Origin: Chytridium lagenaria
Lineage: Eukaryota; Chytridiomycota; Chytridiomycetes; Chytridiales; Chytridiaceae
Length of the DNA: 64,000 bases
Reading direction: 5' to 3'
NCBI GenBank assembly: GCA_025449115.1
Contig: JAHLKC010000127.1
Location: forward strand, 1 to 64,000
Numbering within the stretch: the first letter of the stretch is position 1; each line of letters starts with the position of its first letter. The notes beneath the pieces are model-generated. The model saw nothing but the letters and a program-made list of their open reading frames with translations, did not search any database and was not told the origin of the DNA. The position numbers and the translations under genes are program-made. Shown here piece by piece: positions 11,305 through 26,358 of the stretch.

Positions 11305-12015
11305 TCAAATCCGTGATAGCCGAAACAGGTAAAGCTGAAGCCGGGCCCTGTTTGGTTGACGTGGAGGAAGTGTGAGCTTGGCGGTATTTGTCGAACGTGG
11401 GGCAAGTGGGAAATGTGGATGAGACTTGGGGAGACTGTAAGTACGCGTGGATGGAGATGTTGGACTCAAAATGAGGGTGGATATGGAAGATTCTGGGCGC
11501 GTTGATGAGATGGTGGTGCGTTGTTGTTCGGAGGGGGTTCGTAGAACTGTGAAGAAGGAGTGTTCGAGGGGGTCGAGGGAGGTGTTGGCAGACAGAGGTG
11601 GGATGGTTGATGCTCGACGTGTGGGTCTGGAAATGGGAGGATGTATGGAGGTGATGGGTGAGATAATGGATGCAGAGGTGATAGCTGGAGAGGGTGGTGT
11701 TATGGATGAAGCGGTGTCGAGGATGATTCGATCCAAGTCACCGACCGAACGACGACGTTGGATTTTATTTTGAGCAAAGATGTTGGAAGTGATTCTATCT
11801 CTCTTGCCATCGTCCGCTGATAGGATTGATTCATCGTCATCATCAAGCGTCGATTCCTGTGGGTCCGATGGGTCTTCAAGTTTATGCCATTGACGGTTGG
11901 ATTGACAGCCCCAGCAAAAGTAGACGGATGCGACAAAAAAGGTTCCTATTAATAATGTGACCGAGACACTAGCTATGACGGCGAGAATGATGGTGGAGGC
12001 AGTTGACTCATCCAT
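11305..12015 (-). CDS. Single-pass membrane protein with Ser/Thr/Pro-rich tail
   Basis: Unrecognised. An 8-residue N-terminus (MDESTAST) leads directly into a long hydrophobic helix (IILAVIASVSVTLLIGTFFV) and then a cytosolic-type Cys/Trp juxtamembrane patch (YFCWGCQSNRQWHK). The remainder is acidic, then rich in Ser, Thr and Pro with basic clusters (RRRSVGDLDR, SRPTRRAS) that could be kinase sites. With no cleavable signal visible, a type III orientation with a cytosolic tail is likely. The C-terminal 30 residues may be in the wrong frame. One unbroken exon of 236 codons supports a real gene. Confidence 0.55.
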   Translation of the reverse strand: MDESTASTIILAVIASVSVTLLIGTFFVASVYFCWGCQSNRQWHKLEDPSDPQESTLDDDDESILSADDGKRDRITSNIFAQNKIQRRRSVGDLDRIILDTASSITPPSPAITSASIISPITSIHPPISRPTRRASTIPPLSANTSLDPLEHSFFTVLRTPSEQQRTTISSTRPESSISTLILSPTSPSTRTYSLPKSHPHFPLAPRSTNTAKLTLPPRQPNRARLQLYLFRLSRI

Positions 12016-12863
12016 AGTTTAGTTCAGGTGTTGGAGAGGTGGGGAGCTCCAACATGTCCTTATTATATGGCAAATCCCTTGTTGTTTTTTTTTTATTTCT
12101 TTTCTACGTTAGGTTTCAAATAGCGAGACATCGTGTGCGTGGTGGGTTGATGGGCGCTTTATCTCCAACACCCGTCCCCACCCTCGCTTCACAAGCGACA
12201 TGATACTTTTTTCCATTTACGTTTTAGTAATGTGTGACGACATCACATTGGAAACAGATGAAACCAAAATAGCTTCGGACCATTAACGCCCTCTCTTGGA
12301 AATGTAACACACACACAGACTCACTCACACATTCGGCGTTACCCGACAGACGGCCATAAATCAACTTTCACGCCCCACGGGCTCATTTTCATCAAGAATC
12401 TGTGACAAGCAAACCCCTTTTTCATGATGTCGGTTTCTTGCAGAGCGGCAGTAAAAATAAAAAATACTTTAGATCTATCTAAGAGTTCCGCATGTCTCTC
12501 TGTACGTAGCCTTGTAAGTTCAGTCATGCTAAAGTTGGAAGGATTTTACTCACATCAATATAATTCATTTATTTTCAAAAGGAATTGCTTTAATCACGGC
12601 TGTGATATTCAAACTTAAAGAAAAGACCACCAAAATTGTATAGACAGCGGGTAAAAACACATCAAAATAACATCATACAATACAGTTAAGCATAACACAA
12701 GTCTACATATCCACTTTCCGTCATCACTCTATACTATTCTTTACGCCTAGCCTGCAGTGGGCTGGAGAACAGCAAAAGTACGTACATCTCAACTTACTTT
12801 CAAGAAAGTTAAAAAAAAAACCACGTAATTTCATTAAATAAAGTACACAAAAATAACAACGAC
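12016..12863. other. Intergenic, no confident gene
   Basis: Holds the 5' region of the membrane-protein gene and the 3' region of the tetraspanin-like gene. A minus-strand frame at 12339-12527 (LTRLRTERHAELLDRSK) is weakly helical but unsupported. Confidence 0.4.
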
Positions 12864-14900
12864 CTATCTGGCCCCAAAGGAATTTACACATATACATACA
12901 AAAAGCAAAACCCAAAAAAAAAAATCCCAAAACAAACTTCCAAAAAGAAAACCCGTCAAAAAAAACCCCCCCCCTAGTTTAATCATAAACATGATTCGCC
13001 ACCAAAATCCCGTCACAAACTGCAACAGCGCCAACGGAATCACCGAAAACGCAACCACATAAAACATTTTCATCGTCGTTTTCGCAAACTCCGTGTAAGG
13101 CCCTACACATCCACCCGGAAGGTCCGCGTTAACGCCTACAGGAGGTTGCGGTGTTATCGAGACCGGCATGGTGATAATAGGTGGCGGTGGAGCCGCAGGG
13201 AGGGTGCGTTGAGAAGAAAGGGTGGTGGGTGGGATAAAGGCAATACGGAAGTTATCGTGGTGGTGGGTGAGCTGGGGACATCACCAATGCCCGGTTCGAA
13301 ATCGTCGTCCGAAATGGTATTTTCATCTTGACGTCGCTGAACCAGTATGGCGTTGACAAAGGGGGTGGGAAGATGTCGGCGATCCAACCCTCCAAACACC
13401 TCTTCCGTGGTGGTGACTGAAACAGGATCTTCAACAATACAGCAGAAGTCGTCGTTGTGGGCACTGTCTCCAGAGATGTCACGGCTGTCGATGGTGCAGC
13501 TATAACAACAGTCAACGTCGCTGGCGTAATTGGCGGAAAATCCCTCCCAGGATCCAACCGACATATCGGTCTCCCAGGATCCGACGACGCCAAAGAACGC
13601 GTCACCCCAGATCCTTCCACAGATCGTCGAATCTCCGTAGTATTCACTTCTTTAACACTTTCACCAATGGACCCACTCCACCAAGTAAACCAACCCCCAC
13701 CTTGGTCAAATGAAACTTCCGCATCCTTCGGGAAAAAAGTCTCAACAGGTGCAGGTACCGTGCCAATCGTCTCCACAACAGGCGCAACAAAGAACGTTGT
13801 CGGGGAAGGCTCAAGCGGTATAGGCGCTGTAATCACAACCGGATCCGTATTTACAATAAAAGTCGACGTCACGGTTGGCTCAAAGCTTACCACCGTCACA
13901 GCAGTGGCCATCAAAGTCGTCTTTGTTCCAACATCACTCACAACCACTGCTGTTGAAACACTCTCCCCCGTCGCTACAACAGTCGTCGTCGTCGTAGCCG
14001 TCATCCCCGTCCCAACCCCCCAATACTCCTCCGCGCGATCCAACCCACTCATATACCCACAACACCCCAACCCCCTCTGCACAACAACCCTCTCCACGCC
14101 ATTATACCCCTCCCACTCCCTCCACATAATCTCATCCCAATGCACGCGATTCAAGAACCGATAGGCCATATACCCTGTCGAGATATCCATGATGATACCA
14201 ACGAGCCCCATGATGACGCTTGCGACAATCACTGGTTTGCGATGGAGGAATGCGCCAGCGTAGCCGAGGATACCTGTTGTGAGGAGGAGGACAGAGGTTG
14301 CTGTGGAGAGGATGAGGAGGGGACGGTTGAGAACGCGGAGGAGGGGGGCGAGGACGTAGTAATCGGTCCATGTGAAGGAGAGAAGGACGAGAGCGGCGAG
14401 GGCGACAAAAGTATACTATAAAACTTAAGTTTTCGTTCTCATATAAATGGAGTAAAAGTGGGGAGACTTACTAAACCGTTGAAATTACATAAACAACTTT
14501 ACTTTCCCATCCTCATTAAATCCATACGTCTAACGGAACTCTTCCCAGTCCAAAACAGCTCTTCCCAAAACTCATTAAAGTCGGTTCCCGTTCACACGAA
14601 GGTCGTTGTCTGATTCTCCGATTAAATCTCCCCATATCTGTATGCGGGGTATCCCGGATGTCCGATGGGACTTGCACGTCTCGTCTTCGATCAGAGTCAT
14701 CGGGACCCATGGGTTCCATGGATGATGTGGTGGAGTTGTCGTCATCGTTGGCGATGGTGGTTGGGGTGAGGTTGCTGCTGGAGAGAGAGGGGATGGGGTT
14801 GATGGAGGTGATCCAGGGGGAGGAGATGGTTGTTAGGGTGGTATGGGATAACGGGGGTTGGGTGAGATGGACTTGAGCGAGATGGTGGTGTGTCCGTCAT
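12864..14900 (-). CDS. Tetraspanin-like four-helix membrane protein with N-terminal extension
   Basis: From about 14410 downward one frame encodes three hydrophobic helices: YTFVALAALVLLSFTW, LLILSTATSVLLLTTGIL and IVASVIMGLVGIIMDIST. A loop with the hallmark RGLGCCGYMSG follows. Further cysteines come later (DCCYSC, DDFCC, GGCVGPY), then a fourth helix (MFYVVAFSVIPLALLQFV). Order plus the CCG motif points to a tetraspanin, a scaffold of membrane microdomains. The large extracellular loop is unusually long, padded by Val/Thr-rich low complexity at 13650-14020. Upstream, a Pro-rich N-terminal region starting at 14900 (MTDTPPSRSS) and FNEFWEELFWTGKSSVRR reads in the same frame up to a TAA at 14499. 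An intron starting at gtaaag there would join it to helix 1 if one A has been lost. Several frame changes remain near 13640 and 13150, so the exact model is tentative. Confidence 0.55.
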
Positions 14901-14988
14901 GGTGAGGGTGTTGAGGCTTGATGGATTCTTTGATCAATCCAATGACTTCAACTTTTTTTTCATGGGGAGCAAAGCATGAAATGACCAG

Positions 14989-17027
<2,039 letters not shown>

Positions 17028-17880
17028 CGAGAGGTGTCATGAAAAATTTATGCTTAAGAATGATATCGGTTTTAAACAAATTAAGAGCAATGCATAAAAT
17101 AAAAATAGTGTTCAGAATCATGAAACCAGTTTTCAATTGTGACTTTTCTGCCCTTTCCAGTAAAAAACTCAAGAAACAACACCCCAACCCAAGAACGAGC
17201 CTCCACGCAAATGGAGAGGAGATATGCCGTATGAAAGAAAATCAGCTTTAATAATCTAACAAAAAGTGGACGTGGAAAACCAAACGCAATTACATTACGA
17301 ACAAATAAATAAGTACAAAGGTAATCATAGATAAAAATGTTCGGGTTGCCCAAGACTCTTTTGTGGCATAGTACATAAAAAGCTAGGATTAGTCCATCTT
17401 GCCTGCATTCTCTCTCGCATGCAATTTTAAACGAGGAGTGAGTAAATCTTTCAATGGAAGTTAGAGCCTTGCGAGAGTATAGAATAAATCTCGCAAACTC
17501 TCACACCTCCTCAGAGACTATATGCGAAACATCCTATTCTCTTCGGCATAATTGAAGATGGAAGACGCTTTCCGGATTCCTTACTTCAGCGTCCATCAAC
17601 ACACAGCAGCAAAGATGCAATCATTCGGCAACAAGCATAGCAGCAAGATATCTATTGCTATACACCACTCTCAGCTTCTCTAGTCCGTGTCTCCTCACTC
17701 CCACCTACATGCGCCTGCCTAAACCCAATTGAATGCGCTCAACGTACCCTTGCAAAAAGTAGTATGGGCCGGGATTTGCAACAGCAGTGATGGCCATTGT
17801 TCTTCAAAATACAAACGAAATTTCTACGATATTTGGACGAAAGACTCGACACTTTGACTTTCATCGAATAAAGGCTTACC
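17028..17880. other. Intergenic, promoter region of the GTPase gene
   Basis: No gene seen. 17400-17870 is the probable promoter and 5' UTR of the downstream Rap1-type gene. Confidence 0.45.
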
Positions 17881-18968
17881 ATGCGAGAGTATAAGCTCGT
17901 CGTTCTTGGATCGGTGGTGTGGGAAAGTCTGCTTTGGTGAGATACGATCCCGCTCTACTTGCGTCGTTGATCAGCCCTGTTGCCACTCCGCCACCTCTCG
18001 TGCTGCCATTATCTCTCTGCACAAATGTCTAAGGAGGAGTTGCAGTATACTGCCGGAGAAAACTCTAGTTTGGTGGCTTTGTTTATATGGCTAGTTGGTT
18101 TACACAGACTTGAAAAATATTGAGGGACAGTTGTGATGACTTGGGATGACACCACTGGAACTGATCTCAACACAATATTGATTCGTTCTTCGATGTTTAA
18201 TACTTATCAAATTAACCCTTATCAAACTTCTTTTCGTAGACTGTGCAATCGTGCAATCTATCTTTGTCGAAAAGTATGAATCCGACATAGAGGACTCGTA
18301 CAGAAGCAAGTTGAGGTTGACACAACTCAATGCATGTTGGAGATTCTTGATACTGCGGAACCGGTATGTTTTAATATAACCCTTTGGTTGTTTATGGTTT
18401 CCGCCATTTGATTTTGATTTATCTTTCTTATCTCACTCGTTTCATTTGCCCGCGATGTTTTTCAGAACAATTTACGGCAATGAGGGATTTGTATATGAAA
18501 AATGGACAAGGATTCGTCCTTGTGTACAGCATCACATCACAGGCAACCTTCAATGACCTTGTCGAATTCGGGAACAAATTCTGAGAGTTAAGACACTGAG
18601 AAGGTAGATGATATTTCTTTGCATTGCAGTAGTTTACCAGTCTTCCTACAGGTGCCGCTTGTTCTTGTCGGAAATAAGTGCGATCTTGAGGATGATAGGG
18701 TAGTCACGAAGGATCAGGGATCTCAACTTGCTGCAAGGTGGGGCAACGCGACGTTCCTTGAGACCTCGGCTAGAAAAAAGATCAATGTCGACGAGGTGTC
18801 TATGACTTGTGCGGCAAATCAACAGGACCATGCTGACAAGGTAAAAAACGGGCATTCTCATTGCTTTTTTGAGAAGATCGTTGAATTGTTTTTCGACAAA
18901 GTTAACTCTGCGCTTTATTATTCTCAGGACAAGAAGCCGAGGGAGAAGAAGAAGTGCACGATTTGTAA
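17881..18968 (+). CDS. RSR1: Rap1/Rsr1-type Ras-family small GTPase
   Basis: GTP-binding switch of the Rap/Rsr1 branch, which in fungi marks polarity sites at the plasma membrane. The start reads [11 protein letters not shown] and leads into the P-loop (GGVGKSAL after restoring one G). A long intron (about 17937-18239) follows. The next exon gives SIFVEKY and IEDSYR (effector region) and [10 protein letters not shown] (switch II). Then come [38 protein letters not shown] with the NKCD guanine motif, [14 protein letters not shown] with the SAK-like motif, and a Lys-rich tail [12 protein letters not shown]. With one T restored the end is CTIL plus stop, a geranylgeranylation CaaX box. At least seven single-base losses in 2-4-base runs break the frame as given, while all core motifs are conserved. 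Confidence 0.9.
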
Positions 18969-19876
18969 AGCACGAAGAGGCGCAGAATATAGGAGGCATA
19001 GATTTTGTGGACAGGATAGAGTTGGTTTATTTTAGGATGAACAATAATTCCTCCCTTTTCCAACTCTTTTATGAACTAGCCCTTATTCCAAACCTTTTAT
19101 CTCCTACTTTCTTGACGATGCAAATGGATCGCGCGACTTTCTTGTTTTACTGTTATAACCTGATAGCTTTTTGTCTTGCCCTTACCATCCCTCTTTATTT
19201 TGATACCTGAAACCGTTTACTTATAACGAGACCCACCTTACTACCCAGACACCCGATTGCACCCGAGTCTCAACCCCTCCCCCACATCTTCATGAAGTGA
19301 AAAGCTTCTTTTCATCGCTCTTCATGGTTATTTCTCCCATCACTCATCTTTCGTGCATGTATTTGTTACCATCAGCCGTATGTCCATGGTTCCTCCCTCT
19401 TTGTTATAAGCTGTTCCCGTTTGTTGCTTAAAAATGGGATCGCTTCTTATTATCTTATGTAGCCTCCTGGTTGCGGTGCGTGGCAAGCGGGGATCTTTAT
19501 TCGCCCCGTTGTTTTCCAACGACCGCCTCGTCTTATCTTTTTTATCTTATTTTGAGCGTTGGATTATTCTTTTAGATGGTGACTTTGTGTTGTTTTCTTC
19601 TTTTTTCTGTTTGAGTTCATACACATTGATATCTTAGTCTCATTTAATTTCTGTTGAGATTTATTGAGGTGTATGATTCCAGGATTCATCTTATTCACAT
19701 TTCCGCTTACTTCATCGATGCTCCACATAGATGTTTAGCAATGTTGAAGCCTGAGGTTTGTCCAGTTCACCTGGATTGTCAGGGGGAAAAAAAAAAAAAA
19801 AAAATCAAAATTGCTGAGGAATTCGGTGGAGTCTTGCATCAACTTATAACCAGATCTTCTTCTTACTTTGACAACG
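18969..19876. other. Intergenic, pyrimidine-rich
   Basis: No convincing gene. T/C-rich sequence with an A18-type homopolymer at about 19786-19803. Probably the 3' UTR of the GTPase gene and the promoter of the acetyltransferase gene. Confidence 0.45.
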
Positions 19877-22800
19877 ATGCCCGGAAAGGGCCATACTCTC
19901 TCACATGGCGCTCGTCGAGCCGCATCTAAGAAGGTTGCAGGAGAAAATCCAGAAAAGGTTGAGGATGCGTCTACAGGAGCCCCGTCAGGCGCCAAACCCA
20001 TTCGCAAGAAGCTTGACCCACGTATCCCTGCGCTCATCACAAACGGTGTTCAAAACCACCACCGCTCCTTCTTTATCCTCGTTGGTGATCGTGGAAGGAT
20101 CAAGTTGTGACGTTGCATTTCTTGTTGTCTAAAGCGAGGGTGTCAGCTAGACCGTCAGTGCTTTGGTGTTATAAGAAGGAACTTGGGTTTAGCAGGTGAG
20201 GTGTTTCCTTTTGACGTGTAAGATTGGAACTAATGTGCAAATGGTAGTCACCGGAAGAAGCGAATGAACCAGATTAAGCGCCAGATTGAAAGGGGACAAC
20301 GCGACGCCGACGAAGATGATCCTTTTGAGTTGTTCATCTCCTCCACATCTATTCGATACACTTACTCAAGGAGACTGAGAAGGTTCTTGGTCAGACTTTT
20401 GGGATGTGTATTCTTCAGGTTGGTCACCCCTTTTTTTTTTGATTTCACGTGCTTGAGATTGAGGTTTTAATTTTGGAATAGGATTTCGAGGCTTTGACGC
20501 CTAACTTGATGGCTAGGACTATTGAAACTGTGGAGGTGGCGGCCTTGTAATTATTTTACTCAAAACTATGGCATCGTTAAAGCAGCTTTACACTCTTACG
20601 ATGGTGGGTTTACCTGTTCTCTTCGTAGTCAAGTGACTGCCGTCACGTCATATATTTTAAGTTTTTTCTTGCTTCCTTTGTTAGCTAAATTACTAAACTC
20701 GATGCTGATTCTTAGGATGTTCACGCTCGTTACCGTACTGAAGCCCACACCGACACCGTCGCCCGTTTTAATGAACGTTTCCTTCTTTCACTCGGCAACT
20801 GTGATACTTGTCTTCTTCTCGACGATGAGCTTAATGTCCTCCCCATCAGCGCAGGCCGTCACATTAAAGCTCTGCCCCGTACCGATATCGTCTCCCTCAC
20901 TCCCGCCCAGCAAGAGCTCGCTGATCTCAAAGCCTCTCTCGCCGATACTCAACCCATCGGCTCCCTCGTTTCCGTTGCAAAAACCCTTGACCAAGCTCGG
21001 GCTATCCTCACGTTCGTTGAAGCCATTGCCGAAAAGACTTTGAGAACCACTGTTGCTCTTACGGCTGCGAGAGGACGTGGAAAGTCGGCGGCGTTGGGCG
21101 TGGCGATTGGGGCGGCGGTCGCGTATGGGTACAGCAATATCTTTATCACGTCGCCTAGTCCCGAAAACTTGAAGACCGTGTTTGATTTCTTATTTAAGGC
21201 ATTTGATGCCTTGGGATATGAGGAGCATCTGGATTATGATATTGCAGAGCACGAACCCAGAGTTCCAAAAGGCTGTGGTTAGGGTTAACATTTTTAGGGC
21301 TCATCGTCAGACTATCCAGGTAATTTGGGACACCTTCTGTAATTCTTCTATATTCGTCGTTTACTTTGTCTCAGTAACTGATTTTTTCTTTCATAGTACG
21401 TCCAACCTACCGATTACGCTGTTCTTGCTCAAGCTGAACTCCTCGTTATTGATGAAGCCGCTGCGATCCCCCTCCCCATTGTTAAGAGCCTTCTTGGTCC
21501 TTACCTCACATTCATGTCCTCCACCATCAACGGTTACGAAGGCACAGGTCGTTCCCTCTCCTCAAGCTCATTGCACAACTTCGTGAACAAAGTGCCTCAG
21601 CCTCCGCCACTCAAAAAGTCACTGGTGGTGGTGGTGTTGTTGTCAACCGTGACGGCAAAGAGCGTTCCGACTCCGGTGACGCACCAGCAGCCTCTTCGGC
21701 ACCTGCTTCGCTCCGTGTCCTCCGCGAAATTCGTCTTGACGAGCCTATTCGGTATGCCAATGCGGACCCTGTAGAATCGTGGCTGACCAAGTTGTTGTGC
21801 TTGGATGCTTGCAATCCTATGGCATCGACTTCATTGGCACCCCTTATGACAAAAGGGAATATGGGATGCCCGCATCCTTCGACTTGCGAGTTGTTTTATG
21901 TTAACAGGGATACTTTGTTTAGTTTCCACCCTGTAAGTGAGGCGTTTTTGCAGAGGATGATGGGTTTGTATGTGGCAAGTCATTACAAGAACAGTCCAAA
22001 TGATTTGCAATTATTAAGGTGAGACTTTTTAGTTTGCTTACTTTTCTATTTTTGATAATTCCTTTGTGTAAAGAAATTGTACAAAATGCATGTGACTTAC
22101 TATCCATATTAGTGACGCGCCTGCCCATCACCTCTTTGTTCTTCTCCCCCCTCTCGACAAAACTAAAGTTACCACCCTTCCCGAACCGCTTGTCGTCATT
22201 CAAATATGTATGGAGGGTAAAATCGCCCGCGGCACTGCCCTTAGCTCTCTCGCCAAGGGTATCCGTTCATCAGGAGATCTCATTCCCTGGGTTGTGGCTC
22301 AGCAGTTCCAGGACGATGAGTTTGCTAGTTTATCTGGAGCTCGTGTTGTTCGGATTGCTACACATCCTGATTACTTGGGGATGGGATATGGGGCTTTTGC
22401 CTTGAAGAAGCTTGAAAGAGTATTTTGAGGCGAAGGATGGGCAGTTTTACGGGAGATTTAGGTGAGGAAGGGACGGGGGGAGAAGAAGTTCGAGATGACG
22501 AGGGTTTCGGATGAGGATTTAGAGGTTAGTTTCTTTTGTGCAATGATATTTTTAAGTTTGTTTAATTTTTTTTCATGGGATCTAACTTTATCCTTTATTC
22601 AGGGTTCAAACCCTTCAAAGTGATGACATCCGTGTTCGCGACCCAGCTACTATGCCTCCTCTCCTTCTCCGCCTCTCCGAACGTCCCCCTACTGAGCGCC
22701 TCCACTGGCTTGGAGTCTCCTATGGTCTCACCCCCTCGCTCTTCCGCTTCTGGAAGCGCGCCGGCTACACCCCTGTGTACCTTCGTCAAACCACCAACGA

Positions 22801-24045
22801 GCTCACCGGTGAGCATACCTCTATCATGCTCAAACCTCTTCAGAGGGGCGGTGCTGAGTTGCAAGCACTTACCGGAGGTGTCAGACGTAAGACTGTAGAC
22901 GATGGGTCTGTTACGACTGATGCATCCTGGGTCAAAGCATTCTCGTGGGACTTTAGAAGGAGATTTATTGAGTTATTGGGATTCCAATTCAAAAAGTTCC
23001 CGCCGATTGTTGTGATGTCGATATTGGAAATCATGCAAGGCAGAAAAGCCTGACAGTAGTGGTGAGTACTCTTTGACATTCTTTTGTTTGTTTTATTCCG
23101 TTCCTTTCATCTTGCATAATAAATTTAACTTATTTTCAACTATATAGCTACCATCAAATCTCGCCAAGATATTCGTTCGTTATTTCACCCCTTTCGACCT
23201 CAAGCGTCTTGACTCGTACACCAAAATCTTCTCGACTACCACGTCATCCTCGACCTGGTGCCCTGCCTTGCCCGCTTGTATTTTATGAACCAACTCGACC
23301 CTGTCGCCGAACTCGCTGGCGCCGACAACGGTAAACCCGATTCCAACCCCGCCTCCAAAGGCGTGCATCTCAGTCCCGTTCAAAGCGCCATCCTCGTCGG
23401 TCTCGGCCTCCAACACAAGACCTCGAAGAACTGTCCAGCGAGATCGACCTCCCCGTTTCGCAAGCTATGGCGCTGTTTGGAAAAGATTGTAAGGAAATGT
23501 TCGCTTCATCTTGCGGATATTGACGAACGCGGGGATTGCGATTGAGAGTGGATTGGTGGCGAATGTAGCGTTGGGAAGAAAGACGATATGGAAGTGGATG
23601 AGAAGGAGGGGAAGAGGGATTAGAGGATGAGGAGGCTTGGGATCCTACTGTTGTTGGGTTGGATGATGATTTGGAAGAGGCCGGGAATGAGGCGCTTGCG
23701 GCGTTTAAAAAGAAGCAGAGAGAGTTGATTAATGGGTTAGATTTAACTCAGTAAGTTTTTATTATCCTTTTTACACCGAGCTCTTTTCTTTGTTTTAAAA
23801 CCATTCTAGGTACGCTATCAACGCTGGTGACGAGGACCTTAAGCGCGCGCTGGTACCTCTGGCATCTGGCTCCGTTGTTCAGGTTAGAAACACTGAATCG
23901 TCCAAGCGCAAACGATACGAGGCTGCCACTGGCACGGCTTCGGAATTGAATGCTGGGCGTGAGGGGAGAAAAGACTGGAGTTTTTGATTCGCAGGCTGCG
24001 AGGGGAAAAACAATGAAGTCCAAAAAATCTAAAGTGAAAAAGTAG
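19877..24045 (+). CDS. KRE33: RNA cytidine acetyltransferase Kre33/NAT10
   Basis: Nucleolar enzyme that uses ATP and acetyl-CoA to make N4-acetylcytidine in 18S rRNA and tRNA, and takes part in small-subunit assembly. The start (19877) gives a basic leader, then KKLDPRIPALITNGVQ and FILVGDRG. Following segments match the family in order: SRHRKKRMNQIKRQI-type helix, DFEALTPNLMARTIETV, VALTAARGRGKSAALGVAIG (helicase P-loop, about 21050), YSNIFITSPSPENLKTVF, LLVIDEAAAIPLPIV (Walker B, about 21440), STINGYEGTGRSLS, LYVASHYKNSPNDLQLL, RIATHPDYLGMGYG (GNAT acetyl-CoA loop, about 22350), SYGLTPSLFRFWKRAGYTPV and a Lys-rich C-terminus (KSKKSKVKK, stop 24043-24045). Several GT-AG introns are recognisable. 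Many frame breaks are one-base indels, and conservation across them argues for sequence error. Confidence 0.92.
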
Positions 24046-24374
24046 AATTGCTGATGTTTGTCGGCGTTGATGTTGGTTTGGAGTTTCGATAAGTTATGCG
24101 TTTTTTGTTTTGTTTTTCTACTTTTGTACAGGCGCATAGCCTTATTTCTTTTTATTTTGGTCGGTTGAGAGTGCTTGTTGTGAACAAAGGGAGTGGTCAC
24201 CTCCATTATTATGAAACAAATTTGAAAGTTTTTACGTTTTGAATATTCTTACAATAAAAGGCTACATTAATCATTGACGAATAGTACAACACACATTGTA
24301 AGTTGATTTTGACGTGTGCGCGAGCTTTGCCCTTCATGCAACAGCTTTATCCTTTTTCTTCTTAAGCACGCCCG

Positions 24375-25717
24375 TCATGAGCCTCTCTCGAAAGCCGCCC
24401 ACCAAGGCGTTGATTGCGACATGACCGTTGACGAAGATGTCTCTATCTTAGTTCCCAGCTTTAACGGCGCTCTCCCATCGCCATCAATCTCCACCTTCGT
24501 ATACTTTGGCACCACCCTCGTCGTAGCTTTCCTCGACAATATCCATCCCGTACTCCTGGTCATATTTGGTGTCGCACTCCCCGACGAATGCTCTGATCCT
24601 GACGGACTCCCGCTTCTCCTGACAGTGGACAATCGGAATGGGTTGCTACGTGATAGTTGGGATTTGTGGAGTCTTTGAAAAGCCTCAGCTTCAATCAGCT
24701 TTTCTGGGCGTATCAACCCATATTTATCAGATGTCACGTAATCTGATATGTCCTCTGTGACGGGTGCGGGTTTTTTCTTGCTCGTGGTTGTCTTCAAGGG
24801 GATGGGGTCAGAGTTTCGACGACCGATCATCGCGACTTCACCATTACCGGTGGAATGACGATGTGGTTAAAGATCTGATCTTGGGGTTCAAGCTCATATG
24901 AGTCATGTCGATCGTTTTGATTGAACCTGTTGTGGATGCAGTGGGCTTCTAAATGATCCGATTCGGGGCTGGCTTGAGCTGTCATGAGTGGCGGAATACC
25001 GAGGAAGGGGAGGGATGAAGCGCGTCTATCACGAGATATTGAATTTGTAAACGAAAGATGTGACATAGAAGAGTTGGTTTCTAACGTTGGATTTGAGGCT
25101 TGAAAAGAGAGACCTGAGTGGTCTCGCATCCGTGAGATTTTGCCGGATGAATTGTTTGCAGATATGGCCATGCTATTTTCTGACCCATCCGGCGCAATGC
25201 TTTCTAATACATTCAACTCTGTGTTGGTCAAATTTTGACCTCGTGTTGTGAGATCATGAAGATCAAGAATCCTGCAGACATCAAATGAGGTGGGTACAGA
25301 TATGCTCATTCTCGTAGAAAAACTTGCAGACCGAGCCCTTGACTTTGAGCCGTTATTTGTAAACATGCTTGACGCCATTTGTACCCATCTTTGAGACGCC
25401 GCTGTGAACATGGAGCCACGACGCGGTTCCGCTACCACACTTGACTCGGAGGTTGATGGTGAATCAGCCAAGCTTAGGATTGTAGACATGGTGGTTTTGT
25501 GGTTTAGCGTTGTTGATAACGAGCGGGGTTTTTGGAACGACGCGATGGAGTCATGTTGGGGTGAGGCATGGCTTTGCATGGGTTCCGGAGTTGCTGTGTC
25601 GAGTGGCGCCCGATCATTGAGGTCAATCATTACAGAGCCAGCAGAGCATACCCACTGCAAAAAATCACGGTCAAGCACGTTTTTAAGTAAACCGCATTCC
25701 CTCCTCTCCGTGCTCAT
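24375..25717 (-). CDS. Unknown Ser-rich, low-complexity protein
   Basis: Not recognised. One long exon from 25717 encodes 296 residues (starts MSTERRECGLLKNVLDRDF) rich in Ser, Asn and Thr, with basic Ser patches such as RARSASFSTRMSIS and RDRRASSLP. The frame ends at 24827 in the same few bases where another frame opens (MIGRRNSDPIPLK) and runs to 24375. The composition is continuous across the joint, so I treat it as one protein of about 445 residues with a one-base break or a missed intron. DISDYVTSDKYGLIRPEKLI in the second part looks like a short ordered motif. The C-terminus is WWAAFERGS. It is likely an intrinsically disordered regulatory protein. Confidence 0.55.
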
Positions 25718-26358
25718 ATTGTAAATTCTATGTTGATATTTACTAAGATCACTGAACCTTCTGTTTCCTAAGGGTGCTTAGCAACAATTTAACGTCGATC
25801 CACCCTTTCGGATTGGATAATCTTTCTGGCATTATTGGTTTACAAAGATTGATTGAGTCCCTTGCCATTCAGGGTGCGGAGATAGTGATCGCCGCACCAC
25901 CCGCGGTTCGTGGGGAACTCTGCCTATAATCATATGCCGTCCAGATCGGGAGACTTAATCCGTGTCTAATGCAACAATGGCTGGCAACACTTTTTGTTGA
26001 TTCGAGTGGTTAGAGATGCCGCCTGTTTGAAGGGATGGCGGGGTATCATCCTTGAAAAGGAAAGCGGTAGCTCGGATATTTCACCGCGAATATGACCATC
26101 TAATATCTATATAAATAAATTTAGCACTGGTCTTAGCCAATATGCCGACGCGACGTGGCTGCCCTCTGAGTGCCTTATTTTAACATTTTTTTAATGAATA
26201 TATTGTTGAGGTCTGGTTTTTTGAGGCGCGGGCCTTCGTGGCTTCGTGGCTTCACCACGACCAGACAATAATATAAATATTAGTGCCAATGCGACACCTT
26301 GTCACCCAAAGACAAAACTTTGACATTGATCCTCTAAAAAAAAAAAGCTCCAACGAAT
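25718..26358. other. Divergent intergenic region
   Basis: No gene seen. It separates two divergently transcribed genes and should carry both promoters. Confidence 0.5.

Noticed and set aside
17881..18968. Programmed ribosomal frameshifting in the Rap1-type gene
   Set aside because: Seven or more shifts at unrelated short runs cannot all be programmed; sequence error explains them.
24827..24830. ATGA overlap of two frames as translational coupling
   Set aside because: Coupling is a prokaryotic feature; this is an intron-bearing eukaryotic genome, so a one-base break or missed splice is more likely.
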